From NCBI RefSeq assembly GCF_004193775.1, contig NC_041007.1:29662850-29726849 (forward strand): a stretch of DNA of 64,000 bases, written 5' to 3'. Source of the DNA: Glycine soja. Lineage: Eukaryota; Streptophyta; Magnoliopsida; Fabales; Fabaceae. A model generated the notes under the pieces. The model ran no database searches, was not told the DNA's origin, and was given only the letters and a program-made list of their open reading frames with translations. This document shows positions 23,100 to 34,274 of the stretch, piece by piece (position 1 is the stretch's first letter; each line of letters opens with the position of its first letter). Made by a program: the position numbers and the translations under genes.

Positions 23100-23640
23100 T
23101 GTATTTAGATTAATGCAAACCCAATTTAAAAGCAAGAGATAAGAATTTAAAATAGAAGATAGAAGATAAGGTAAAGAAAAGATAAGATATTTAAAGATAA
23201 AATTAGAAGATAAAAGAAAAGATAAGATATTTAAAGATAAAATTCGAAGATAAAAGATTGAAAGATCAAAATAGAAGATAAAGATAATAGATAAGATAAG
23301 ATAAAAAATTTAAAGATAAGATATGATAAAATATATAAATTGCGATAAAGATAACTACTTCTAAGAAATTCAAATAAATAAGATCTAAATCTACTAAATC
23401 TAAATACTTACTCCTAAAACCCAACAGTAAAAAATAAGGAATAACTACTTCTAAGGAAGACCGACAATGAAAATAAGGACTAAAATCTATATATTAAAAT
23501 CGCTAAAACCTGACAAGTCTAATTAGCCTAGATATATGGATTCTGGATTTGTCTGTTATCAATACCAGTGAACTAATCAACACTAACACACATACTAACA
23601 CAATACTAACAATTAAACATAAAACACGAAAGGATTAAAC
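23100..23640. repeat. low-complexity agataag-rich region of element B
   Basis: Imperfect repeats of agataagatatttaaagata and gaagataaaag. Noncoding leader side of element B between the integrase remnant and the PBS. Confidence 0.6.
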
Positions 23641-23680
23641 ACACAACAATAGCTAGCTATTATGAACCTTTGGACACTGC

Positions 23681-23698
23681 TCCCCGGCAACGGCGCCA
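23681..23698 (-). promoter_or_regulatory. element B primer-binding site (tRNA-Asp)
   Basis: + strand tccccggcaacggcgcca equals the 3' end of plant tRNA-Asp including CCA, so the minus strand is an exact 18-nt PBS. It lies 4 bp from the 5' LTR. Confidence 0.92.
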
Positions 23699-23702
23699 AA
23701 TT

Positions 23703-24859
23703 TGATCGAGGCCGTACCCGAATCAAATAAACATTAAAATGTAGTAACTAGGAAGTGATCCTAGGTCGTTTCCCAACGAGCAGTGACAAGCCAAATGTTC
23801 ATAATATACTTGCAGTAACAGTAACAGTAACGATGGGGGGGGGGGGTTGTTTGCTTTTGTAAATTAAACAGCGAATATATGTGAATTAGAAAATATCAGA
23901 ATTAAAACACGTTGCTTCCCCTTGATTCACAAGCAAGTCTCTTATCCTAGGTTACGAGAGTTTATCCTTTATCAGTTTAACCACTTAATCCAACCCTAAA
24001 TTAAATTACTAAGCGAAATTCAACATAAGGCATTCATTATGTGATTAAGCATCACATACACCAATTACTCATAAACGATCATTAAGCATGAACGTAAATT
24101 AAGCGCAGAGACAATTAATCAAGCATTAAGCATGCATGAATTAAAAGCAACAAATTCAAAGTAATTAGTGAAGAGGAAAAACTAAACAGAATTTAACAGT
24201 AATAATAGAACCTCAAAGAGAACTGTGCTTGATCCTCAAGGGAAAACAACGCTGCGGACTTAGCCTTCCATTAATCAAATAGAGAATGAAATTTTATTGA
24301 TAAAACTAAAAGTCTGAACTGGAATTGTAAAAAAACGAAAATAAAAGAGAAAGAGAAGAGAGACTAAAACTAAAAATGAAAAATAGAAGAGAGAGAGGAG
24401 AGAGAGAGAGTCTCCCGCGAGGGAGAGAGGGGGGGGGCCCTAAACTAGAACCTTGGTGCTGTTATATAGTTTTTTTCAGCCCCAAAGCTTACAAATATGT
24501 TTTAAATCCAAGCCCATAAGTAAAATCAAATCAAATCTAGATAAGATAAGATAAGACAAGATCTAGATGAAATAATATCTAGATGAGATCAAATCTAAAT
24601 AATATCTAGATAAGATAAGATCTAATTTTATAGAATAAATTAGTCTGCCCTCTTCAAGTCCAAGCCCAATTCTAGATTCAAGCCCAATGCTAGATTCAAG
24701 CCCAATGCTTCATTAATTCCTGAAATTAGATTAAAAACATCAAATTAGCTGAATGGGCCCAAATAATAAAACTACCTAATTAATTGACAATTAAGACCAA
24801 TCAATAATTAAAATGGTGCAAAAAGGGTTTAGAAAATAGAAGAAAATGATGGCACATCA
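23703..24859 (-). repeat. element B 5' LTR
   Basis: 1,157 bp, TGATCGAGGCC...GGCACATCA. Longer than its partner partly through a tandem copy of tagattcaagcccaatgc near 24680 and extra gataag units. Confidence 0.95.
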
Positions 24860-24864
24860 CTTAG

Positions 24865-25194
24865 CGAGTCTGTGCACTTAGCCCAATTCGAAAGAATTCA
24901 AATCCAGAGAAATCTTTGGGCTTAGTGTGAGGAACACATTAGTGAGACCACAACAGCTAATGATTAGGGGTCAAGGCGCTTAGTGCAAGTAAGAGCTCGC
25001 TCAGTGCAAGAAGGAAAATTCGCTTAGCACGAGATGTGCGCTTAGCTAGTGGACTGCTGAAAATTTTTCTAAGTTAAATTTTTTGTCCAATGCTTCAAAG
25101 AAGTTGTTCAACCCCTTTTATGCAATACAAAACATGCTTAAAATGATTTCATGCAACCTCAAATAAACCAACTCTAAAAAATGCAATGAAAATA
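24865..25194 (-). other. element A palindrome-rich spacer, part 2
   Basis: Continuation of 18541-19854 after removal of element B. cttagcg-type palindromes up to about 25045, then AT-rich noncoding sequence. Confidence 0.65.
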
Positions 25195-25250
25195 GAATTC
25201 AAAAGGACTAGGTTTCCTCCCAAGAAGCGCTATTTTAACATCATTAGCTT
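25195..25250 (-). promoter_or_regulatory. GAAGCGCT motif region of element A
   Basis: The minus strand has atgttaaaatAGCGCTTCTTGGGAGG-like sequence (shortened here), the word that follows pol in Athila-type elements. Related words are at 31130, 31295 and 58826. In element A it follows the protease remnant almost directly, showing that RT and integrase were deleted. Confidence 0.65.
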
Positions 25251-25323
25251 GACGCATGATATCTCAAGGGTCTGGATCAAATTTGGTTCCTACCTTCATA
25301 GCCTTCTCCTCAAACTCCTTCAC

Positions 25324-25981
25324 CTACAAGCAGACATTTTGGCCCAAAATTTGTTTTTCTTCATCAAATAGATCGAAATTGATCTTTTGATCTTCGACGC
25401 TCATTTCCAACTTTATTCTTCTCATATCCACCAAACAACTTGCGGTTAGCATGAACGGATGTCCCAAGATCAATGGGATATTAACATCTTCCTCGATGTC
25501 CATGACCACAAAGTCGGCAGGGAAAGTGAAGTGCTTTACTCGGACCAAAATGTCTTCTATCACTCCATACGGTTTGGTGATGGAGCGATCAGCTAACTGC
25601 AGAGTCATTTTGGTTAGCATTATCTCCAGCTCTCCCATCCTTTGACCAAAGAGAGCGGCATCAAATGTATGCTGGCTCCTAAATCAATAAGAGCCTTACC
25701 AACTGAGACTGCACCGATCGAGCAAGGGATAGTGACACTGCCTGGATCTTTGTACTTGGGTGGAAGGATGCGTTGAATCATAGCATTACAGTTTTCCTCC
25801 ACTACAATTGTGTCACTTTGGATATACTTGCTCCTTCGGGTTAGCTTATCCTTCAGAAATTTAGAGTAAAGTGGCATCTGCTGTAAGGCCTCTCCGAAGG
25901 GCATGGTGATCTCTAGCTTCTTGAAGATGTCAAGAAAACGTGCAAGATGTCTTTCTTTGTCCTAACTAGAAGGTACCAATG
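25324..25981 (-). pseudogene. element A protease remnant
   Basis: On the minus strand MPFGEALQQMPLYSKFLKDK (gag-protease linker) leads to VGKALIDLGASIHLMPLSL. The aspartic-protease motif is DLGAS where D[ST]GA is usual, so the active-site context is altered. A frame change near 25630 separates the second half (LADRSITKPYGVIED, VNIPLILGHPFM), which carries the conserved LGHPF block. It cleaves the Gag-Pol polyprotein in intact relatives. The downstream RT is deleted, and the upstream gag is separated from it by the H-type solo LTR. Confidence 0.85.
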
Positions 25982-25986
25982 GATAT

Positions 25987-27573
25987 TGTCATACCCTAAT
26001 TTCGTCTGGGGACCATTGTTTGATGGCATGCAACCTTCGCTTGACCGCTTCAAGGAACTTGACACCCATCGTTAAGCTATCCGTGAAGTTTCACGACATG
26101 TCGGGAGTCGAAAGGAAACATTATTGCGCAATCCGTAAAGTTCTATAACCTTCCAGAAGCCGAAGAGGGGATGGTTGCGTAATCCGTAAAGTTTCATGAC
26201 ATTACGGAAAGAAAACAAGTATTGTTACGTAATTCGTGAAGTTCCATAACGTTACGGAAAAAGAATCAGCAAAAAAGGGGCAATGGGGGGTGTATTTAGT
26301 AAAATGGGGGGTGCAAATAGTAATTTTCAAATCTAGGCCCTTCTAGAGGTTTCTAGGCATTTTCTTGCTTAAGGTGGAAGCAACCCAGCTTGCCTAAGCG
26401 AGCTGGGCGGCAACCTCCTCCCCCTTTTTCCTATAAAAAGGCAAAAGGGGGTTGTTCTAAGGGTGCCTGATTCCCCTGGCTATGCATTTCAGCTGTTTTG
26501 GGTAAAAAAACATTGTTTCTGTGAAGAAAATCCAAGCCGAGGTGCTTCCGTAAAGCTTCCGAGAGGTTTCCGTAAGCAAATCCGTGAAGGTTTTCCTCCG
26601 TTCTTTACCGTTCTTCGTCCGTTCTTCATTCTTCAACGGGTAAGTTTCCAAATCCGAGACTTTTTAATTCATTTCTTGTTTTTTGGCTTTCATCTTTATT
26701 TTGTTCAATTTCGGTTTCTTTTCTTCCGTTTTTAACAAGCTTTAACCGATCGTTTAAGCCGTTTTCTCACCTAATAAATGATAAAATGAATTTCAACCGA
26801 TCATTTACGTTGTAATCTCGTTTAATCACTGTTAAAACAAAATCTAACCGATCATTCACGCTGTAATCTCGGTTAAACAAAAAAAAAGCAAAATAATAAT
26901 AAAATAACCAAATATCTTGAAAAATAATAATAAAATAATCAAAATATCTTTGAATAAAATAATCAAAATAATCAATCGGACGCTTTTCTTTGGAAATTTC
27001 CTTGGATCAATTGACTAATAACCAAAGTGAAACTAAGGCTAAAATCAACTCACAAATCAAGCTTTGTCTGCAAAAAATCACTAAAAACCGTTTTAAGGTC
27101 CAACGCCTTAAATGATCCTCTTTGCTTTTATCGATTAACATGGATTGTTCAAAAGCATAAAATCAACATGTAACTTTACAATTGGCGAGAACTACGTAGG
27201 TCTGATTTCCTCACCACAATTGAGGAATACGTAGGAGCAAGGGAAACACCATTGTCGACCACAAAAAGATAAAAAATACAAAAAAGACATAAAAACATAA
27301 AAAAAGGGAAAATAAAACAAATTGAAGTCATATTTGCACACTTGATTAAAGGTTGTCGTCCCTTGTGATGGACGCGTGGGGTGCTAATACCTTCCCCATG
27401 CGTAAATACAACTCCCGAACCTTTCACGATTAAAGTTCGTAGACCACACCTTTCCAGTTTTTCCGACGTTTTCTTCGAATAAACATTGGTGGCGACTCTG
27501 CGCATTTTCCTTTCTTGGAAGACGCACCCGTGAGCCCTCGCGTCGCCCTCCCGCCAAAGGGTAGGTTTCAACA
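25987..27573 (+). mobile_element. H-type solo LTR in the gag/protease of element A
   Basis: 1,587 bp, TGTCATACCCTAATTTCGTC...GGTTTCAACA, perfect target duplication GATAT (25982-25986 and 27574-27578). TATA-like ctataaaaag at 26431-26440. It is the same family as the 3' LTR of H at 37969, and its clean ends fix the ends of that LTR. Confidence 0.93.
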
Positions 27574-27578
27574 GATAT

Positions 27579-29200
27579 GACACTTCTTTCCCCTTAGATG
27601 GAGCTACCTCTTTCTTCTTTTCTCTAGACTGCTTACTCTTACTCTTTTTCTTTTCATCTTTTTTTTTCATTTTTTTCATGGTTTTCTTTTTCTTTTTCTT
27701 CTTCTTTTTCTTTTTCTTTCTTTTTCCCATCATTTATTTCATTCTCATTCTTGCTTATTGTATTTTCATTCTCCTGGTCATCCTCTTCATTTTCTATCTC
27801 CTCAAGTTCACAAAAATTGTCCTCTGGTTCAGATGCTAGTTTAGTTACCAGCTGTTGTTTATCTCCATCCACTATCCTCTCATCCTTCTCTTCTTCAGCC
27901 ATGGTTGCCATTTTTCCACGGGTCATCACAGCTTTACACTCTTCCTTTGGATTGTTTTCTGTGTTGGCTCCAAATTTTGAGGAAGAGTTGTCAGCTATTT
28001 GTTTAGCTAACTATACCACCTGGATCTCCAAATTTTTAATGGCCGACTCAGTACTCTTGTGATTTGACATTGAAACCTGCATGAATTGAGCAAAAGTCTC
28101 CTCCAACTTTGTTGTCCTCTCATAGAGTTTAGGCCCTTGTTGTGGTGGCCTATTTGATGGTCCACCCTGGTCTTTGTTGAATTGATTACCAGGGTGAGTC
28201 CTCCACTGATTTTGGTGCTGGTTGTAATGTTGGCCCTGTTGAAATCTAGAAAATCCACCTGCATTAAAATTCTTCCTTGGCTGGTTCCTCGTATAATTAA
28301 CTTCATGTGTTGATTCTTCAGTGGGCATGCAACAGCCTGATTCATGAGCTCTACCACAAAGTGTGCAACCTGTAACCTGCAAAACAGAAGAAGGTGAAGG
28401 CTGACTAATATGTAATTGAGTTGGCAACTTACTCAGTGTTTCTGTTAAAGTCTCTAGTTGCTTGGACAACAACTTATTTTGTGCCAACAGAGCATCTTGT
28501 GATGACAACTCTAATAAACTCTTCTTGGTGGGATAGTGTGTTCTATCATGCAAGATAACGTGATCACTAGCAGCCATATTCTCAATTAGTTCCATGGCTT
28601 CTTCAGGAGTCTTAAGCTTTATTTTACACCCTGCAGAAGCATCTAAGAGCTACTTAGATTGTGGCCTCAACCCATCAATGAAAATATTCAGCTGTATGGG
28701 CTCAGAGAATCCATGAGTAGGAGTTTTCCGCAGCAAGCTACGGAATATTTCTAGTGCTTCTCTCAAAGATTCATCTGGGAACTGGTGAAAGGAAGAGATG
28801 GCAGCCTTTCCCACTGCAGTCTTGGACTCTAGGAAATATTTCTTCATAAAGTTTCCACAACTTCATCCCAAGTCCTCAAGCTATTACCTTTGAATGAATG
28901 CAGCCACCTCTTGGCTTCTCCAAATAGTGAGAATGAAAATAAGCTAAGTCTAACAGCATCTTCTGGCACTCCAACAATTCTGACTGTGTTAAAAATTTCA
29001 ATGTAAGTTGCTAGATGTGCATAAGAATCTTCATTGGGCAAACCATGAAATTGACTGCCCTGTATAAGCTGAATCAAAGAATGTGGATATGTGATATTCT
29101 GAGCTTGAACCTCCGGCCGCGCAATACTAGTGAAAAATTGCAGCACACTTGTACTTGAGTAGTCTTCAAGGGTTACTCGTCTAGGTTGCTCGTCAGCCAT
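27579..29200 (-). pseudogene. element A gag
   Basis: The minus-strand ATG near 29200 (MADEQPRRVTLEDY) starts an Athila-type gag with LSLFSFSLFGEAKRWLHSF (capsid region) and SLREALEIFRSLLRKTPTHG. Then comes a Cys-rich CTLCGRAHESGCC knuckle-like motif at about 28360, and IKNLEIQV near 28020. The last part is Glu/Lys-rich with long KKKK runs. In-frame stops lie near 28845, 28650 and 28010, so it is a pseudogene. Intact relatives form the capsid. The C-terminus is joined to protease across the H-type solo LTR. Confidence 0.87.
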
Positions 29201-29553
29201 TGTGTTGGCTTCAAGCACTACTGTATCTAATTCCCTTTTCTCTGGAAAAATAGAAGATGACTCTAAAGACTGAGGTTCTTCAAGAATTTTTGCTGCTTAT
29301 ATATCCTGCAAAACTTTTCTACGCATTCTGCTCTGTTCCTTCTACAAGTTGCTTCGATTTCCAAGTCTATTGGAACCAAATTACCTGCAGAGGGCTTTCA
29401 TGCATACACAACTTAGAATAAATAGCAGTTAACCAATTCCGAAGAAAAATAAATTCTGCAGTAAACAAATATTCACAAAAACAAAATAGCGAATCAAAGA
29501 ATAAAGAATAACCACCTACAAATTGAATTAAACTTTTCCAAATAAAGAGAAGT

Positions 29554-29571
29554 TCCCCGGTAACGGCGCCA
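29554..29571 (-). promoter_or_regulatory. element A primer-binding site (tRNA-Asp)
   Basis: + strand tccccggtaacggcgcca differs at one position from the tRNA-Asp 3' end used exactly by element B. It lies 7 bp from the 5' LTR. Confidence 0.9.
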
Positions 29572-29578
29572 AAATACT

Positions 29579-30980
29579 TGTTCACATCCTGGTACTACTT
29601 GTTCTTGAGGATGTGAAATCTAACCGGCAAGTGCACTGGGTCGTCAAGTAAATAATTAAAACAGTGTGAACCGAGTATCGAACTCAGGGAACTTGTTTTA
29701 CTTGGCAAAGCATCATTCAGTAAATAGGCATTTGCGTAAAAAATTGATTATCATGAAGTAAAAATAGAAGTAATTCTATTCTAAGTAAAAGCAGTAATTG
29801 TGAGCAAGTGAGTGTGAAAACAAATATGTAAAAGCATTGGAACCTTCTACTGAGATACTTGATGCAATTAGGGTTTTTCTCTACTTGAAATTATTTTTGT
29901 GTTCTATGCTGAAGGAACAAATACCAAACACCGATGTATCGCGAGTTTGGCCTAATTCAAATTAAACTTCATTCGCAGATGTCTCTTGTTGAACTTAGCC
30001 TAACCGAATAGTATTACAATTACAACATGATAAAAACTAAATTACCACACTCCATGTCCGGCAGTTCAATAACCTAGCCTTGTCCTATCTAGTTCTAAGG
30101 ATGCAGTACATTTTCCAATGCTAAAGCTCCTAAGCTTACACACAAATGGGTGATCAAGCCACAAACATGCATAACATAAGCACGAATAGAAACATTGAAC
30201 ACATAAAAACAACTTCAAATAGATAGTAATAATATTTACATCAAGCACTCAACAGAATTTCCCAACAAAGGATTTTAGCCCTCCATTACAAGGAAGTACC
30301 TTTCACAAATAAGAGAAGGGTTTTGGAGAAAATACCAGATTACAATGCAATGGGGATGTCTCCTCCACCTCTAGGAACCTAGGAATCACTCCTAAAACCT
30401 AAAATCTACCTAAAAGTTAGGGTCTATTTCTTCCTTGCTCAACTTTTCCTATGTTCTTTGTTCAGCACTAGGCTCACGCAGTCTACTCTTCATTCTTTGC
30501 AATTCAGGCTTAAAAAAGGCTTTTTGTCAGCGAAGGCGCACTTAGCGCCAACTTCGCGCTTAGCGCTAGCGCGAGTAAGTAAAATTTATCTTATCGCCAT
30601 TCTCACGCTAAGCGCAGAAGAGACAATCTTCTCGCTGAATGAGCTGTTGACATGCTGAGAGTGTGATGACATGGCAGATTCTCTTCAATATTCATCTCAC
30701 TCACTAAACAGCTGATGTCTCACTTAGCGGTTGAGTCTCGCTAAGCGCACAGTCCAGGCTTAGCGAGACAATAGCTTTTGCAACTTCAAATTTTTCTCCT
30801 TTTTACTTGGAATTGAAGTGAAATTTACATTAAATTCATATGGAAAGCTTCTACTGAGCAAATATAAAAACTAAACAAGAAATATTTATAATCCTACCAA
30901 AAAGAACTATAAATTAGGAGAAATATATACATTTTTGAAAACTTTTCTGTACAAAAGTTAGTCGTAAAAGACGACTAACA
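29579..30980 (-). repeat. element A 5' LTR
   Basis: 1,402 bp, TGTTCACATCC...GACTAACA on the + strand, partner of 9489-10879. cgcttagcg palindromes at 30535-30770. Confidence 0.93.
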
Positions 30981-30985
30981 GTAAG

Positions 30986-31320
30986 CGAAAGGTGAAATCG
31001 GTATTTTGTAGTGTTGTTTCACATTTTACCGCGTGATGCAATTTCCCTTATTCAAAAGCATAGTGGCAGGTACAGCAAGTGCTAAGCTCGTCGTTGATCA
31101 ACCATCATCTCGCGTTCGGCTCAAGACGTTAAAGAAGCGCTACTTGGAGGAAGCCTAGTACCTTTTGTTTCACATTTTATCGCGTGATGCCATTTCCTTT
31201 ATTCAAAAGCATAGGGGCAGGTACGTGCAGGTGCTAGGCCCATGGTCAATCAACCATCATCCTGTGTCCGACTCAAGACGTTAAAGAAGCGCTACTAGGA
31301 GGCAGCCTAGTACCTTTTAA
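30986..31320 (+). repeat. duplicated GAAGCGCT-motif block in element H
   Basis: Two tandem copies, roughly 31014-31157 and 31158-31313, each read tttcacattttaycgcgtga...gacgttaaagaagcgctact..ggaggcagcctagtacc. The word acgttaaagaagcgctNNNNGGaGGca marks the region after pol in Athila-type elements. Confidence 0.75.
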
Positions 31321-31689
31321 ATTTCTGCTTTTTATTCACTCGTCTATTTTCTTAAGTTATATTCGAATATGCCTAGTTTATTTGCAATCCTAGGAATTAA
31401 GTAAATATACAAGCATAACAAGGGGATATTTAAATTTTTGCAAAAACTAAAAAATGGTTAGGTTAGCTCGCCTGGGCAAGCTGAGCTCGCCTGGGCGAGC
31501 ATGTCTGAACCAGAGACGTTAAAAAGGGGGGGCGGGGTAAAGCTTCATTTGCCCTAAAATCTTCCCCAAGCTTCCAAGGACGAAGGTGCTTACGGAAATC
31601 ATGAAAAATAGCAGCCCCAAGCTTCCATTGTTCAGTTTTGCTCTCTTGTTTTGCATTTGTGTTCACTTCCTACAAGTGCCATTTCCTTT
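31321..31689 (+). other. element H spacer with AGCTCGCCTGGGCGAGC palindrome
   Basis: Noncoding. Palindromic gctcgcctgggcgagc-type words at about 31466-31500 resemble words in the LTRs of H and D. Confidence 0.5.
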
Positions 31690-32180
31690 GGTATGTATGG
31701 AGTAGTTAGCAAGAGGCAAATACCTTTCAAATAAAGCATACATATGTTGAATAGGTACCCATGTGCTTTGCAAAATGTGTGTATATGTTGAACATAGCAC
31801 AAAAATGCTTCTCAAAATGTGAACATATGATATGAAATTGCCTTTCAAAACGTGAATAGGTAGCATAAAAATTGTCGTTCAAATGAACATATACATGTGT
31901 GTATGTATAACATGAAATCGCTCTTCAAATGAATGTGAATGTGTGAATATATAGCATGAAGTTGCTTCTCACGTGTATGTACATATATGTGAATAAAATG
32001 GGGACATATAGCAAAAAAAATGCCATTCAAAATGTGTTAGATAGGTAGCAAAAATGCCTCGCAAATATGTATGTTAGATAGGTAGCAAAAATGCCTTGCA
32101 AAATATGTATACATGTTGGATAGTTTAGCATGTAGCATAAGAAAATTCTTTGCAAATGGAAGTAGGTGTATCTCATAAAA
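31690..32180 (+). repeat. degenerate tandem repeat in the spacer of H
   Basis: Imperfect units of roughly 45-60 bp with the theme 'agcataaaaatgccttgcaaaatgtg(t)atatatg'. Two neighbouring copies (ttagataggtagcaaaaatgcct) at 32036 and 32076 are nearly identical. It lies directly upstream of the env-like pseudogene. Confidence 0.65.
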
Positions 32181-32385
32181 TGTTTTTCACCAAGAAAAAA
32201 TGTGTGTAAATATGTGAATATCCTAAAATAACCCATGCATCGATGTGCAAGATTTTTCTCTAAATTCACATTGACATTTGCGTTTTGTTGGAAAGAAGTG
32301 TACACCATTTTTGTTTGATTTGGCTGTTATTGTGATAAGTTGTTGTCACTTGTAAACTAACTTTACAAATGTGTCCTTGCAGGAG

Positions 32386-34219
32386 ATGGCTCCGAGAAAT
32401 CTCCCCGTCAAGAGGTCCAGGAAAGACACCGCTAGAGAGGGTTCCAGTGCGGCCCCACAGGCAGATGTGGATTACGATAGACACAGGTTCTGGAGTGCGG
32501 AACACCAGCAGTGGTTTGAGGCCATCAAAGGTGAGTGCAGCTGAGGGACGAAGAGTATGTTGAGTTCCAAAAGGAGATAGCCCGGAGGCATTGGGCCCAA
32601 CTCGTATCACCCATGGCTAAGTTCGATCCTGAGATAGTCAGGGATTTTTATGCTATTGCCTGGCCTACAGAAGAAGGAGTTAGAGACATGCGCTCTTGGG
32701 TGAGGGGCCAATGGATTCCCTTCGACGGGGATGCCATCAACCAGTTTCTGGGGCATCCACTGATCTTGGAGGAAGGCCAGTAGTGCGAGTTTAGCCAGAG
32801 GAAGAGTCAGGCCTCAGGCTTCGATGAGGAGACTATTAGCAAGTTGTTGTGCATGCCAAGGCAAGACTTTGCCTGGACTGCAACTGGGAGACGGGTGCGG
32901 ATCATGCGCACCAACATGACCACTCTCACATAGATCTAAATGACGTTGCTGCTTAGCAACATTCTCCCCAATGACCATAACTCAGACCTCCCCCTGCCGA
33001 AGTGTCAGTTAGTCTATGCCATCCTAACACAGGTGAGTGTACATGTTGCTCAGCTGATCTCTAATGCTATCTACCAGTTTGCAGGGATTACTCCTCCAAG
33101 ACACCCAGTGGACCCGAAAAAGTCCAACAGGGCCCTGGGATTTCCTGCTCTAATTACAGGTGATGTAAGCTCCATTGGAGCTTGTAGGCCTAGGATCTTC
33201 TTCATCAATGGATTCCTTTGCTTCTTGGAAGATGAATGGCAGTGGAATGGAGAAGGAAGAGAGAGAGGAGACGCCACATCAAGGAGAAGATGAGTCTAGA
33301 AGAAGCTCACCACCATAGGAGGCCATGGATAAGAGCTTGAAGGAAGAAGGAGATGAATGAAGGGAGAGGGAGAAAGAGCACGAAATTTTGTGCTCTAAGA
33401 GAGCTCTGAAATCTGAAGTTTAATTTTCAAATGATCAAAGTTCCAAAAAATGCACACACAAGGCCTCTATTTATAGCCTAAGTGTCACACAAAATTGGAG
33501 GGAAATATGAATTTCTATTCAAATTTCACTTGAATTTGAAATTGAATTTGTGGAGCCAAATTTTGGAGCCAAAATTTCACTAATTATGATTAATGAATTT
33601 TAGCTATGGTTCAGCCCACTAATTCAAGATCAAGTCCAAGATTCTCCACTAAGTATGCTTAGGTGGCATGAGGCATGTAAAGCATGAAGCACATGCACAA
33701 AGTGTGACTATATGATGTGGCAATGGAGTGTAGCAAGCAAATGCTCACCTCCCCCTCTAAAATTTAATTGGACTGGGCTTCTCCCAATTCAATTAAATTT
33801 ATTTTCCAACACACACATCAAATATTCACTTAGTGCATGTGAAATTACAAAACTACCCCTAATACAAAAACTAGTCTAGGTGCCCTAAAATACAAGGGCT
33901 GAAAAATCCTACATTTCTAGAGTACCTTACCTACATTATGGAGCCCTAAATACAAGGCCCAAAAATAATGAAACCTTAATATAATATGTACAAAGATAAG
34001 TGGGCTCATACTTATCCCAAGGGCCCGAAATCTACCCTAAGGCTCATGAGAACCCTAGGCCTTTCTCTTGCATCTTTGGCCCAATCTTCTTGAAGTCTTC
34101 TATCCAATGCCCTTGGGGGGTAGGATTGCATCAATAGGCCTCTGTCAGTTCTATGGAGTGTCGGTCGCCCCCAGCAAGTTGATGGCATGGGCCAATGTGA
34201 TGGACTTCTTCCTTTGAGG
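32386..34219 (+). pseudogene. element H env-like ORF (plant transposon-protein domain), split by solo LTR G3
   Basis: The ATG at 32386 follows ttgcaggag, a plausible 3' splice site. The frame reads MAPRNLPVKRSRKD, then FWSAEHQQWF, and a frameshift near 32533. It continues with EEYVEFQKEIARRHWAQLVS, FDPEIVRDFYAIAWP, WIPFDGDAINQFLGHPLILE, in-frame stops at about 32782 and 32930, and LGFPALITG at the G3 insertion. After G3 it resumes exactly with LCQFYGVSVAPSKLM and a stop at about 34219. It is homologous in layout to the element A ORF at 18524. Function is unknown; the position is that of Athila-type env-like genes. Confidence 0.78.
33161..34133 (-). mobile_element. G3: G-type solo LTR
   Basis: 973 bp, TGATGTAAGC...GCATCA. 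Flanks acagg (33156-33160) and atagg (34134-34138) form a target duplication with one mismatch. Removing the LTR and one flank restores the reading frame of the env-like ORF, which confirms the ends. Minus-strand TATA-like box at 33467-33476. Confidence 0.9.
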
Positions 34220-34274
34220 AGGCAGAGTCATGCGTCTGGGGTTGCCAAAATTTGTGATTTGTCTTTATTTGACA

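Larger units (their letters stand above)
19855..24859 (-). mobile_element. element B: young, internally deleted Athila-like retrotransposon
   Basis: Two nearly identical LTRs (19855-20979 and 23703-24859; about seven substitutions seen by eye plus small indels), perfect target duplication CTTAG (19850-19854 and 24860-24864), an exact 18-nt tRNA-Asp PBS (23681-23698) and a PPT (20980-20998). The 2.7-kb interior keeps only the integrase C-terminal region and noncoding DNA; gag, protease, RT and most of integrase are gone. The high LTR identity makes this one of the youngest insertions in the window. Confidence 0.95.
9489..30980 (-). mobile_element. element A: Athila/Calypso-like LTR retrotransposon, full length with nested insertions
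   Basis: Two LTRs in the same orientation (9489-10879 and 29579-30980), a perfect 5-bp target duplication GTAAG (9484-9488 and 30981-30985), a tRNA-Asp-type PBS (29554-29571) and a PPT (10880-10894) define a minus-strand element. Order on the minus strand: LTR, PBS, gag, protease, GAAGCGCT motif, palindrome-rich spacer, env-like ORF, 3' UTR, PPT, LTR. RT and integrase are missing between protease and spacer. Removing nested insertions (B, G2, the H-type solo LTR and the MULE) leaves about 10.0 kb. The LTRs differ clearly from each other, so it is older than B. Confidence 0.93.

Noticed and set aside
23681..23698. Possible tRNA-Asp gene end
   Set aside because: Only the 3' 18 nt with CCA match and it lies next to an LTR; it is a primer-binding site.
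27176..27929. Lysine/glutamate-rich ORFs that look like a nuclear or chaperone protein
   Set aside because: They are the low-complexity C-terminal part of the element A gag, read through into the H-type solo LTR on the wrong strand.
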